Below, in pieces: positions 15,651-24,296 of a stretch of 64,000 nucleotides of DNA. Source of the DNA: Legionella maioricensis (GTDB lineage: Bacteria > Pseudomonadota > Gammaproteobacteria > Legionellales > Legionellaceae). Numbering within the stretch: the first letter of the stretch is position 1; every line of letters begins with the position of its first letter. The stretch spans positions 124,001 through 188,000 of the forward strand of contig NZ_JAJKBJ010000002.1 of assembly GCF_023618015.1 (NCBI RefSeq), read 5' to 3'. Below the pieces are notes generated by a model. It did not search any database. It was given only the letters and a program-made list of their open reading frames with translations, and was not told the origin of the DNA. Both the position numbers and the translations under genes were made by a program.

Positions 15651-16457
15651 ATGAAAGGAAGACTTTATTATCGTTCAGATACAAGACCCCCAGAGCAAAT
15701 CTTTAAAGACGGTTTTTCCCCGCGAATAGATGGATATGGGGATGGATGGTGGAAAGAGGCCATTAAATACAGAGGATATACCAACGATTGCGGGATTAAT
15801 TACCAATCTATTGATGGTGATGCCAGTGTTTGTATCTGCATGACGACTAAACTCGAAAGTGCGCCCATTTTCCCCTTAAACACCGAAACATCCTATATCT
15901 ATGCTATTGCGCTACCTGAGCCTACTAAAATTGAATATTTAGGTAAGGGCAAGGGTGAAGTAAGGCTATCCAGAACATCAGATACACCCAGTGATTTCGA
16001 AAACATCATTCTGGATTTTCATAGTTTTCAAGCCACACAAACTGGGAATATTTGCAGATTTTTTGATCATGGGGTAGACAATCTTGGAGCCTATGCGGGG
16101 TGGTCTTTATATGCTTATGAAGCACTCGCTTATAAAGTTCCTCCACAATCAATCATATGCGCAATCAAATGTGTTCGAGAAAAAGCGGACCAACCACTGG
16201 AGGTTTCTTGTGAGATTGCAACTAAGCCTAAACGCTCTGAAGATAAAAAATTTGTTTTAGACGGCCCTGTCATAGCCAATTCAAATTTTTCCAGTGCACA
16301 TACGCTAAGTATAGGGCAAGGGTGTGAATCAAGATGGGATTATATGGATTATAACCCGCTCAAGGAGCAAGCCCGAAAAGAAATACAAGCGGTAATAGAG
16401 CAGGGCGAAACCAGTACGCCCAATATTTATTATGGTCTGGGTGGAAAAACGTTTTAA
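15651..16457 (+). CDS. Cholera/pertussis-toxin-like ADP-ribosyltransferase candidate
   Basis: This 268-residue protein begins with GRLYYRSDTRPPEQIFKDGF (residues 3-22), very close to the NAD-binding Arg motif at the start of the cholera/heat-labile enterotoxin A chain (LYRADSRPP...). After about 40 residues comes DGDASVCICMTTKLESA (about 55-71), at the place of the toxin STS strand, and then SYIYAIALPE (about 81-90), matching the YIYVIA strand. A possible catalytic Glu is in GKGEVRLS (about residue 103), but the usual ExE pair and a canonical STS are not seen, so activity is uncertain. No signal peptide is present, which would fit Dot/Icm delivery rather than Sec export. AGGGAT precedes the ATG. 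A broken copy of residues about 26-72 lies at 18525. Confidence 0.65.
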   Translation: MKGRLYYRSDTRPPEQIFKDGFSPRIDGYGDGWWKEAIKYRGYTNDCGINYQSIDGDASVCICMTTKLESAPIFPLNTETSYIYAIALPEPTKIEYLGKGKGEVRLSRTSDTPSDFENIILDFHSFQATQTGNICRFFDHGVDNLGAYAGWSLYAYEALAYKVPPQSIICAIKCVREKADQPLEVSCEIATKPKRSEDKKFVLDGPVIANSNFSSAHTLSIGQGCESRWDYMDYNPLKEQARKEIQAVIEQGETSTPNIYYGLGGKTF

Positions 16458-16622
16458 GCCAAAAATGAAAAAGACCATTAGCAGCATGCTTTCTTGTTTT
16501 TTATAAGTTCTTGCGCTTTACTTATAGTGCCTTGGAATAAAATCTCAAGAGCAAACGGGATAAAGGATCTTTATATTTACACTTGAACATGTAGTTTATA
16601 TTCAAGAATATGGAATTAACTC

Positions 16623-18338
16623 ATGCATCAGAGTCTGCCTTTAATAACAACTATGGCAACGACATTGGGTTTGGCTCTGGTAATGGGCTTTATCGCGATA
16701 AAGCTCAAATTACCCACCCTGGTTGGTTATTTATTGGCAGGAATTATCCTCGGCCCTTTTACTCCCGGATTTGTAGCTAACACAGAAATTGCTGCTGAGT
16801 TTACCGAGATTGGAGTGATGTTGCTGATGTTTGGGGTGGGCCTGCATTTCTCCCTGGATAACTTGCTTGAAACAAGGAAAATTGCGTTACCAGGAGCATT
16901 AATCCAAATTGTTATTGCTACTGTTCTTGGTGCTTGTATTGCCCTTTTTTGGGGTTGGAGCTTAAGTAATGCTTTGGTGTTTGGCTTGGCACTATCCGTT
17001 GCCAGTACCGTAGTATTAATTAGAGCGCTTGAGTCCCAGGGCCTGTTAGGATCTATAAACGGACAAATTGCTGTAGGCTGGTTGATTGTTGAAGACATCG
17101 CAATGATTCTTGTGCTGGTCTTTTTACCATTCCTGGCGGCATGGAATGGTGGGCCTGGTGCGTACAACCATCATAGTTTGTGGTTAATATTGGGCATCAC
17201 CCTCTTCAAAATTTCATCATTTGTTATAGTAATGCTCTTAATGGGGCGCTGGATACTACCCAAGATATTATGGCATATTACCCGCACGGGTTCTCGCGAA
17301 CTTTTTACTCTCTGCGTTATTGCTACAGCAGTCAGCATTGCTTTCGGAGCATCTAAATTATTTGGTATATCATTAGCGCTGGGCGCATTTTTTGCCGGCA
17401 TGATCATCAGAGAATCCAAATTTAGTCGGCGCGCAGCAGAAGAATCATTGCCCTTTAGGGATGCCTTTGCCGTATTATTTTTTGTCTCAGTAGGTATGTT
17501 ATTCAATCCCTACATTTTTATAGAAAAACCGTTACATGTTTTAGCCGTGGTCGGCATTATTGTGATTGGAAAATCAATTGCAGCTGCAGCATTGGTTCTC
17601 GCTTTTCGTTATCCATTGAGCATAGCGCTCACGGTTTCAGCGAGTTTAGCTCAAATTGGGGAGTTTTCATTTATCCTGGTAGGTCAAGGAGTGTATCTGA
17701 AATTGTTACCCGTTGAAGGCCAAGAATTAATTCTTGCCGCAGCACTTATCTCTATAGCCATAAATCCGTTTATTTTTAAATTGGTAAACCCGCTACAATC
17801 CTGGATGTGTTCGAAGTTTTCCTGGATTCAATCTCTCGAGCGTTCTGAAGATCCATTGGCCGAATTCCCAAGAACAACTGAAGAAAAATACTTATCAGGC
17901 CAAGTTGTTTTAATTGGTTACGGCCAGGTTGGTAAACGGGTAGGAGCGATATTGAATGATCACGGTATTCCCTATGTAGTTGTGGAGCAGAACCGAGAGC
18001 TGGTTGAACACCTGAGAAAACGCAAAATAGCTGCAATCTTTGGTAATACTTCGGAAGCACCAGCCCTTATTCAGGCACATATTACTCGCGCCAGTATGCT
18101 TGTCATTGCCACATCAAGTATTTTTAATTTAAGACAGATGATCAGCAGGGCACGAGAGCTTAATCCTCACATTGAAATCGCAGTGCGAGCACACAATAAG
18201 GAAGAAGCCCACTTATTACAGCAAGAAATTGATGGAACTTTTTTCCTGAGTGAAGAAGAGCTTGCAAAAGGAATGATTCAGCATATTTTAGCTCGTTTTG
18301 GCATGTCCGCATCTACAGAAAACCATGAAATAAAATAA
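16623..18338 (+). CDS. ybaL: CPA2 monovalent cation:proton antiporter with RCK domain (YbaL/KefB-like)
   Basis: This 571-residue inner-membrane protein has about 12-13 helices over residues 1-390, beginning with a start typical of YbaL (PLITTMATTLGLALVMGFIA). Helices include LVGYLLAGIILGPFTPGF and the conserved FGVGLHFS segment. A cytosolic TrkA-N/RCK domain follows (residues about 415-535) with the dinucleotide-binding VLIGYGQVGKRVG. The family exchanges K+ or Na+ for protons and is gated by nucleotides or thiols through the RCK part. Length and order match YbaL of enterobacteria (558). GGAA stands before the ATG. It is a single gene between the ADP-ribosyltransferase gene and the remnant of its copy. 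Confidence 0.88.
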   Translation: MHQSLPLITTMATTLGLALVMGFIAIKLKLPTLVGYLLAGIILGPFTPGFVANTEIAAEFTEIGVMLLMFGVGLHFSLDNLLETRKIALPGALIQIVIATVLGACIALFWGWSLSNALVFGLALSVASTVVLIRALESQGLLGSINGQIAVGWLIVEDIAMILVLVFLPFLAAWNGGPGAYNHHSLWLILGITLFKISSFVIVMLLMGRWILPKILWHITRTGSRELFTLCVIATAVSIAFGASKLFGISLALGAFFAGMIIRESKFSRRAAEESLPFRDAFAVLFFVSVGMLFNPYIFIEKPLHVLAVVGIIVIGKSIAAAALVLAFRYPLSIALTVSASLAQIGEFSFILVGQGVYLKLLPVEGQELILAAALISIAINPFIFKLVNPLQSWMCSKFSWIQSLERSEDPLAEFPRTTEEKYLSGQVVLIGYGQVGKRVGAILNDHGIPYVVVEQNRELVEHLRKRKIAAIFGNTSEAPALIQAHITRASMLVIATSSIFNLRQMISRARELNPHIEIAVRAHNKEEAHLLQQEIDGTFFLSEEELAKGMIQHILARFGMSASTENHEIK

Positions 18339-18494
18339 CGTGCTAAGCGACTCATTTTAAGTTCATTATTTTATCGACTTTGTAGACAACCCAGCGGCAT
18401 ACGCCCACAGCCATTAAGTTAAGGAATCTAGGGTAATATAACGTGTCAACGTAATCAGGGAAATGCTTTGTTGCTTGACACCAAAATCCTGGAT

Positions 18495-18516
18495 TAGCCT
18501 GGGCTAACCCAGGCTA
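18495..18516. repeat. Palindrome TAGCCTGGG-CTAA-CCCAGGCTA
   Basis: A perfect 9-bp inverted repeat with a four-base loop lies 9 bases before the truncated ADP-ribosyltransferase copy. It is of the same general kind as the other CCTGGATTA/TAGCC hairpins of the window. Its position at the edge of the duplicated segment may mark the junction of the rearrangement. Confidence 0.55.
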
Positions 18517-18524
18517 CAAAGGCT

Positions 18525-18650
18525 ATAGATGGATATGGCTGGTGAAAAGAGGCAATTAAATACCGCGGGTATACTAACGATTGCATTATTAATTATCGAA
18601 CTATTAATGGTGATGCCAGCGTTTGTATCTGCATGACGATTAAACTCGAA
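18525..18650 (+). pseudogene. Truncated degenerate copy of the ADP-ribosyltransferase gene
   Basis: Reading from 18525 gives IDGYGW, a TGA, then KEAIKYRGYTNDC, INYRTINGDASVCICM and TIKLE. This is nearly identical to residues about 26-69 of the protein at 15651 (IDGYGDGWWKEAIKYRGYTN...ASVCICMTTKLE). Two codons are deleted and one Trp is replaced by a stop. No similarity is visible before 18525 or after about 18650, so it is a fragment without start or end. At base level it also matches closely, showing a recent common origin. Confidence 0.85.
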
Positions 18651-18680
18651 TATCCCCCTATGTCTCACTCTCTGGGATGT

Positions 18681-19460
18681 TTAGGGTTTGGGTGTAGTTT
18701 GAAAGGGAGACGGTGAACCAGGCTCCACCTCGCCTTCGGCAGTTGCGGAAGGTCTGAGCTCACTAAAACTTTCGTTAGCCTCTAGAGGGTCATGGAACAT
18801 CCCCAAAGAAGACTCTTTAGGCTGTAGTGTATTCGGTAGAGGTGATAATGGGGCTCTATTCTCCGTTTTTGGTGCAGCTGTAGGGCTGGGAGCTGGTGAA
18901 TTAGGGATTGCAATATCATTACGGTCTTTCATTTTTTGAAGAAACTCTGCGGCACGTTCTTTGGCTTCTGAGTCTTTGTAGGTTCTACTCCCTGGATATT
19001 TTTTTTCTACTGCTCGTACACCATCTTCTGAGGAGGCCGCTCCTCTTAAAATTGAGTGCAAGTCGTTTGTAAATTCCTCATCACTTATATCAAGGTCAGA
19101 AATATCATGAAAATTATCTGACCAATCACCTACGCCTATACTGTAAGCAAGCACTTTACCATTCATATGATGGGAAATTACATAGGTCGTTTCAAGACCA
19201 CCCGTTGCCTTCTTCTTATCCTCCTCGTCCTCTTCTTCAAGAGATTTCTTTGGCAAAAATATATATTCAATCGCATCATCTGTTTTTTTTTCTGCTTCAG
19301 GCTCTTCATTAGTCTGCTGTTGGGAACTACTTATCTGGCTTTCTTTTTCCAAGTCTCTCGCCCTTTGCTCCTGTACAGTAAAACTAATTAACATTTGTGT
19401 ATTTTGCTGTTCTTGATTATTCTTTTTTAAATTCTCTATTTCTAATTGTCTTTTGGTCAT
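18681..19460 (-). CDS. Acidic coiled-coil/Pro-rich protein of unknown function, effector candidate
   Basis: This 259-residue soluble protein has no signal peptide or membrane helix. Residues 1-60 are Gln/Glu/Lys-rich and predicted coiled coil (LEIENLKKNNQEQQN). Residues about 75-95 carry an acidic run (SLEEEDEEDKKKA). Residues about 95-150 hold a small folded patch (TTYVISHHMNGKVLAYSIG). The last 75 residues are rich in Pro, Ser and Glu. Low-complexity, eukaryotic-looking proteins with a Glu/Ser-rich C-terminal tail are often Dot/Icm substrates in Legionella, but no known effector domain was recognised. GGATG precedes the ATG. It lies beside the broken ADP-ribosyltransferase copy. The function is unknown. 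Confidence 0.6.
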   Translation of the reverse strand: MTKRQLEIENLKKNNQEQQNTQMLISFTVQEQRARDLEKESQISSSQQQTNEEPEAEKKTDDAIEYIFLPKKSLEEEDEEDKKKATGGLETTYVISHHMNGKVLAYSIGVGDWSDNFHDISDLDISDEEFTNDLHSILRGAASSEDGVRAVEKKYPGSRTYKDSEAKERAAEFLQKMKDRNDIAIPNSPAPSPTAAPKTENRAPLSPLPNTLQPKESSLGMFHDPLEANESFSELRPSATAEGEVEPGSPSPFQTTPKP

Positions 19461-19581
19461 TTTTCATCCAGATCATGCATTATTTGGTATTCTATTTATT
19501 ATAGTCCAGAATATGAATTCAAGGAGCGCTCATCGTTGTGCTCTACTGACGGACGAGGATTCTCTTTGCAATAATTAAACG

Positions 19582-20775
19582 CTACTCACTGCGTAAGGAA
19601 GCCATGGGCTCCAGTTTTGCAGCACGACGGGCCGGATAAAAACCAAAGAAAATTCCTGTTGCGGCTGAAACTAAAAAACCTGCTATGGGGGGAAGCCAAT
19701 ATATGGAGAAAGTCCAGCCGCTAAAATAAGCAACAACCCGGGTGAAAATCAGCCCTAAAATAACCCCTAGAATACCGCCTAATAAAGAGAGCATCACCGA
19801 CTCAACAAGAAACAACGCTTGAATTTCACTGTTTCTAGCCCCCACTGCTTTTCGTATCCCAATTTCTTTTTTTCGTTCACTGACGGAAACCAACATCACA
19901 TTCATTACCCCGATCCCACCGACCAAAAGTGAAATTCCGCCAATAACAGCCAATAACAAAGTGAAAATATGTCCCTGACTTTCCATGCTGGCTATAATTT
20001 GTTTGGCACTGCGAGGAAAGACGCTGAGCTTGGGTATCTGGGAACTAATGATTTGTTTTATCTCTTCTATTACCTCGTCAATGGGGCTATCGGGTTTAAG
20101 CTGAATCACCGCATTATTAATTTTTGCATCCTTACTCACCAATGAGATGCCCGCCAGAGGAATGATAGCGGCCTGATTGATATCCTCATTAAAAAAACCA
20201 TTTTCTTTCCAGTGATTGGCTATACCAATGATAGTATATAAAGATTGACCTATACGTAATTGTTTCCCTATAGGATCATCAAAGCTGATTTCTTTTATTT
20301 GGCGCGCTAATCCATCACCAATGACACAGAAATGTTCAAAGGACTCTAAAAAGGAAACAAAATGGCCTTGTGCTAAAGTAACATGCACAATATTAGCCAA
20401 ATTCTCATCGGCACCGATAACCACCCCTTGCATCAATTTGCCATGGAAACTTAGTGGTTGATAGGCAGTACTATAAGGTGCAATTTTTAGAATAGAGGGA
20501 ATTCGCTCTGGGAGTTGCTGCCATTGATTTACTGATAATGAATCATCTCCACTTCGTGATTTACTGGGCGTTTTTTCATAAACAGCCACCGCAAGTAAAT
20601 CGGTACCTAAAGCCTTGAATTGCTCCAAAGCTTTTTCGGTAGCCAATTGGCCACAGCTGATTAGGGCGACTACAGCAGCAGTACCTACCAAAATGCCTAA
20701 AACAGCCAGAAAAGAACGCATTTTAGAGGAAGTTAAATTAACTAAGGCCTGCTGACAGTGATTGACAAACTTCAT
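19582..20775 (-). CDS. MacB-type ABC transporter permease
   Basis: This 397-residue inner-membrane protein is the FtsX/MacB_PCD permease half of a tripartite export system. One helix lies near the N-terminus (about 18-40, KMRSFLAVLGILVGTAAVVALIS). A periplasmic domain of about 220 residues follows, then three C-terminal helices (about 270-300, 320-345, 360-380) with the family signature SVSERKKEIGIRKAVGAR. In MacB itself the ATPase is fused to the N-terminus; here it is the separate preceding gene. The start ATG overlaps the ATPase stop (TAATG), so translation is coupled. It is last gene of the four-gene operon starting at 24230. Confidence 0.9.
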   Translation of the reverse strand: MKFVNHCQQALVNLTSSKMRSFLAVLGILVGTAAVVALISCGQLATEKALEQFKALGTDLLAVAVYEKTPSKSRSGDDSLSVNQWQQLPERIPSILKIAPYSTAYQPLSFHGKLMQGVVIGADENLANIVHVTLAQGHFVSFLESFEHFCVIGDGLARQIKEISFDDPIGKQLRIGQSLYTIIGIANHWKENGFFNEDINQAAIIPLAGISLVSKDAKINNAVIQLKPDSPIDEVIEEIKQIISSQIPKLSVFPRSAKQIIASMESQGHIFTLLLAVIGGISLLVGGIGVMNVMLVSVSERKKEIGIRKAVGARNSEIQALFLVESVMLSLLGGILGVILGLIFTRVVAYFSGWTFSIYWLPPIAGFLVSAATGIFFGFYPARRAAKLEPMASLRSE

Positions 20776-21461
20776 TACCCAGATTCTCCAACAACAACTC
20801 CATCAACAAGAGTAATTCGTCGTTTGCATTGTGCGGCGACATGTTCATCATGCGTCACCATGATGATGGTACGGCCTTCCTGGTGTAAGGCTAAAAACAA
20901 ATTCATTACTTCTGTGCCCGTCTTGGAGTCCAAAGCTCCAGTGGGTTCATCAGCTAAAATCACCTGGGGTTCGGTAACTAAAGCCCTGGCGATTGCTACC
21001 CGTTGCTGTTGACCACCTGATAATTGCGTCGGGCGGTGATGCGCGTACTGGCGCATGCCGACGTGTTCAAGCGCTTTTAATACTCTTTCTTTAATCTCGG
21101 CGGCATTAACCCCTCTGTAAGTAAGAGGCAATGCCACATTCTGAACGGCGGTAAATCGAGGTAATAAATTAAATTGCTGAAAAACAAAGCCTATGCTCTG
21201 ATTGCGTAAAAAAGCAGACTCATCGTCACTTAAACCCGCTACATTCCTATTTTTTAGCGTATAAGTGCCCGAATCGGCTTTATCTAATAAGCCGATAATA
21301 TTCATTAAAGTAGATTTTCCGGAGCCGGAAGCACCAACAATAGCCAGCAGTTCCCCTTCATTGACGGTCAAGGAAACCTCTTTTAATACAGTAGTACTGA
21401 TTCCTTCAAGAGAATAAGTCTTCACCAAGTCGGTGAGCTTAATCAATGGACCATCAATCAT
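20775..21461 (-). CDS. MacB-type ABC transporter ATP-binding protein
   Basis: This ATPase of about 228 residues is of the LolD/MacB branch. Walker A is GASGSGKST (about residues 40-48), the Q-loop FVFQQFNLLP, the signature LSGGQQQRVAIARAL, Walker B ILADEPTGALDS, and the switch His is in MVTHDEH. It powers the partner permease encoded immediately downstream. The start at 21461 (MIDGPL) is preferred over the ATG four codons earlier because GGTGG lies before it and the other would sit directly against the upstream site. It overlaps the adaptor gene's end by 8 bases. Confidence 0.9.
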   Translation of the reverse strand: MIDGPLIKLTDLVKTYSLEGISTTVLKEVSLTVNEGELLAIVGASGSGKSTLMNIIGLLDKADSGTYTLKNRNVAGLSDDESAFLRNQSIGFVFQQFNLLPRFTAVQNVALPLTYRGVNAAEIKERVLKALEHVGMRQYAHHRPTQLSGGQQQRVAIARALVTEPQVILADEPTGALDSKTGTEVMNLFLALHQEGRTIIMVTHDEHVAAQCKRRITLVDGVVVGESG

Positions 21462-22599
21462 AAACCACCACATCCCCTATTTTCAGACCGGTCTCTACAA
21501 CCACCGAATCAGCTTGAGCAGCGCCCGTAGTGATAATTCGTTTCTCAACAGAGCCTTGGGCAAGCTGAAGAGTAACAATACTATTACCCTTTTCTCGCTT
21601 TACTGCCGCAATAGGAACTAATAATTGATTATTACTTTCTACATTTAATTCAATTGCAGCACTCATACCCACCTTTATCCAGGGTTGTTGCTCGGCAGTC
21701 AATGATTTTACTTCAACTACTGCTGTAAAGGAGGGTAAACCGCCATTGCTGGTATTAGAAGCCTGAGCATTCACGGCGACTAAAGTGCCTTTTAATTGAT
21801 GCTTGCCGAAGGCAATACCACTAATGGTGGCGTTCATTCCCGGACGGATTTTATCAATATCTATTTCCGGAACATCAATCTCGACGCTAATGCCGCTTAA
21901 ATTACCAACTATGGCCAATACCTGTCCGGATTTCACTGAGGAACCTACGGTAATTCGCGTTGCTTTATCTTCACCGGATTTTGGTGGATACAGCATCACC
22001 CCATCACTTGGCGCTTTCAAGCGAATGATATTATGATTGGAAGTCAAAATTTTTCGAACTTTATCAAAATCCGATAAACTTAATGCGGACAAATTTTGCG
22101 TCTTATTTTCATCCATCTTTTCCAGCATTTCAGTCAGTTTACGCGTTGCTTGCATTAAGGTCACTCGCGCGGTATCCATGCCTGATTTTTCACTTAAATA
22201 ATTATTTTTAGATAATAATCCTGAATGCCATAAGTCCTGGGTACCGGCAAACTTTGCTTTTGCGATGGTATAACTGTCTTTAGCCTTTAAATAATCGGTC
22301 AATGTATCATTATATTGTTTTTGCAATTCATTAGAATTCAAAGTTAAAACAACATCACCCTTTTTGACCATCTGACCGTAATGAAAATCCATCGATTCAA
22401 CTACTGCTTCCATGGGACTGGTCAGCGTGCTTTCATGCAAAGGCTGAATGGTTCCTGTAAAATGCAGGGTTTTATGCAAAGGCCTTGATTTTACTTCATA
22501 GGTCTTCAAGGTTGTGGTTTTCTGCTTTTCATGATGACCGCAAGCTGCAAGATTCAGAGCTAAAATGGCTCCAATAATCATTTTTAAATAAATATTCAT
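21454..22599 (-). CDS. MacA/HlyD-family periplasmic adaptor lipoprotein
   Basis: This 381-residue membrane-fusion protein bridges an inner-membrane ABC transporter and a TolC-like outer-membrane channel. It has a lipoprotein signal peptide with lipobox LAAC (Cys20), so it is anchored by lipid rather than a helix. After it come a biotinyl-lipoyl-like strand region (SPMEAVVESMDFHYGQMVKKGDVVLTL), a coiled-coil hairpin (about residues 85-185), the second lipoyl half (LKAPSDGVM) and beta-barrel domains. The ATG overlaps the TolC gene's stop (ATGA). Confidence 0.9.
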   Translation of the reverse strand: MNIYLKMIIGAILALNLAACGHHEKQKTTTLKTYEVKSRPLHKTLHFTGTIQPLHESTLTSPMEAVVESMDFHYGQMVKKGDVVLTLNSNELQKQYNDTLTDYLKAKDSYTIAKAKFAGTQDLWHSGLLSKNNYLSEKSGMDTARVTLMQATRKLTEMLEKMDENKTQNLSALSLSDFDKVRKILTSNHNIIRLKAPSDGVMLYPPKSGEDKATRITVGSSVKSGQVLAIVGNLSGISVEIDVPEIDIDKIRPGMNATISGIAFGKHQLKGTLVAVNAQASNTSNGGLPSFTAVVEVKSLTAEQQPWIKVGMSAAIELNVESNNQLLVPIAAVKREKGNSIVTLQLAQGSVEKRIITTGAAQADSVVVETGLKIGDVVVYD

Positions 22600-24230
22600 C
22601 CGCCATACCTTAGTTTAATTTGCCAGTAATCCAGCGTGGTTCCTAAAGTCCGTTGAAGGGCTGATAACTGATTAAGATACGCAATCTTTGCACCAATTAG
22701 CCCTGATTGCGCTTGAATCAACTGATTCTGAGTATTATTTACATCTAAAGCACTTGAAATACCTGCCTGTAATTTTTTCTTTTCCAATGCATAGGATTGC
22801 TCAGCCAATTTCACTTGTTTTTGGGCTAATTCATAACGTTTAGCCAGACTTTGGATCGTATTAATCGTGTTAGTAATGTTGGTAATCAATGCTCTTTTAG
22901 CCGCGATCAGATTAATTCTATCTTTTTCCAATCTCACTTTGGCATTAATTAACTGACTGCGGCGATTTAAATCGTGCAAGGGAACAGTTAGGGTCAACCG
23001 TGCAGATTGATTTACATTATTCCCATTGTAAATACCACGTAATCCCCCATTAAGCCCTGTTACATCATTTACCGTACCACTTTGCACACTTCCAGCAGCA
23101 TCCAATTGCCACAATTGTTGATTTTTTGCCACTTTGTAGGCACGCTCATCGGCACGCAATGTCATTTTCTGGGCTAAATATAAGGTATTATGATTAAGTG
23201 CTGTTTCGATTGCTTGATGCAGATCAGGAACCATGAGCTTCTCTAAGGTCACATCACTGGGAACTGATAAATGCATATCCGGATCAAGACCAATCGTTTG
23301 CAACAAATCCTGGGCGGCCGTATTAAAGTCATTTTCGGCCTGCTCTACCATCAAGCTTAACGATTCAATTTGATAGGATTGTTGAATATTGCCGGTAGGT
23401 TCCAATTGCCCCGCTGCTATTTTTTTTTCATTAATCTCATATGATTTTTTAGCTTCTTTTAGCTGCAAACGCTGATTTTGTAAATTATTACCGCTGAGAA
23501 TCAGCGAACGATAAGCGATAATGACTTGGGTAATCTGATCGACAACGGATTGTTGTAAATTTAATTTATTTAACCATTCGCTATCAATGGCATTCAACAG
23601 TCCCACTTTATTAACTGACGAGCCAAAGCCCCGCAATAGAGGTTGAGTCACAGTAAAATTTAACTGGGGATTATAGCCATTGTAAATCGCTACATTATTA
23701 TCTATAGACAATGAGGCCTGGGTACCCAATTTGGTTTTTAGTTTAAGCTCAGGACTCCCTACTAAGGTACGAGTGGTATCACTACCAACGCCATTAAATG
23801 TATTTTTCTGGATTACGCCTGAGGCACCCAAAGCATATTGCAGTTCGAATTCATTATAGGCCAGACGCAACTGATAACGTTGAATAATGCGATCTAATTC
23901 TGCATTTTGAATATTAGGGTTATAGCGTAAAGCCAATAAGATTGCTTCTCGTATGCTCAAATGCTGGATGACCTTACGACGGGAAGCGGGTGAGGTAGGT
24001 AGTTCTATCCAGTGCTTTAGCACATATTCCGGATTTGCAATGGCCTCACGCAGACGAACTCCAGCCTCTTCCACCTGCTGGGCTTCGGCGGCAGGGTCAT
24101 CGACCCAACTGTACAGATTTTTAGATTCAGAAGATTTAGCTGCCGGCCAAGCATTAAAGCCAAGCAAGCTTAACAACAGGAATACCTGTAATAACAATCT
24201 GTTTTTCTGTAAAAAATTCACTGATGTCAT
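22596..24230 (-). CDS. TolC-family outer-membrane efflux protein
   Basis: This 544-residue protein begins with a signal peptide (about residues 1-30, LLLQVFLLLSLLGFNAWPA). Two OEP repeats follow: the first with LSIREAILLALRYNPNIQNAELD (about residues 90-112), the second near DLHQAIETALNHNTLYLAQ (about 335-353). The C-terminus has the long alpha-hairpin heptads (EKDRINLIAAKRALITNI, LAEQSYALEKKKLQAG). It forms the outer-membrane exit channel of the tripartite pump. The gene heads a tightly overlapped operon (TolC, MacA-like, ATPase, permease), which argues that these four proteins work as one exporter. The substrate is unknown; a macrolide, peptide or lipid is possible. Confidence 0.88.
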   Translation of the reverse strand: MTSVNFLQKNRLLLQVFLLLSLLGFNAWPAAKSSESKNLYSWVDDPAAEAQQVEEAGVRLREAIANPEYVLKHWIELPTSPASRRKVIQHLSIREAILLALRYNPNIQNAELDRIIQRYQLRLAYNEFELQYALGASGVIQKNTFNGVGSDTTRTLVGSPELKLKTKLGTQASLSIDNNVAIYNGYNPQLNFTVTQPLLRGFGSSVNKVGLLNAIDSEWLNKLNLQQSVVDQITQVIIAYRSLILSGNNLQNQRLQLKEAKKSYEINEKKIAAGQLEPTGNIQQSYQIESLSLMVEQAENDFNTAAQDLLQTIGLDPDMHLSVPSDVTLEKLMVPDLHQAIETALNHNTLYLAQKMTLRADERAYKVAKNQQLWQLDAAGSVQSGTVNDVTGLNGGLRGIYNGNNVNQSARLTLTVPLHDLNRRSQLINAKVRLEKDRINLIAAKRALITNITNTINTIQSLAKRYELAQKQVKLAEQSYALEKKKLQAGISSALDVNNTQNQLIQAQSGLIGAKIAYLNQLSALQRTLGTTLDYWQIKLRYGG

Positions 24231-24256
24231 CGCCTGTTGTTTATTAAAAATTATCT

Positions 24257-24284
24257 CTCCGTGGCCTATACGAGGCCTTCGGAG
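24257..24284 (-). terminator. Probable Rho-independent terminator of the rsmA-apaH operon
   Basis: CTCCG-T-GGCCT (24257-24267) pairs with AGGCC-TT-CGGAG (24273-24284) around a five-base loop. On the minus strand the stem lies 12 bases after the apaH stop and is followed by AGATAATTTTTAA. It would end transcription before the TolC gene. Confidence 0.6.
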
Positions 24285-24296
24285 GTGATTACTCGA

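Noticed and set aside
15651..16457. Considered as a functional toxin A-chain homologue
   Set aside because: Only the Arg motif and neighbouring strands are clear; without intact STS and ExE, enzymatic activity is not claimed.
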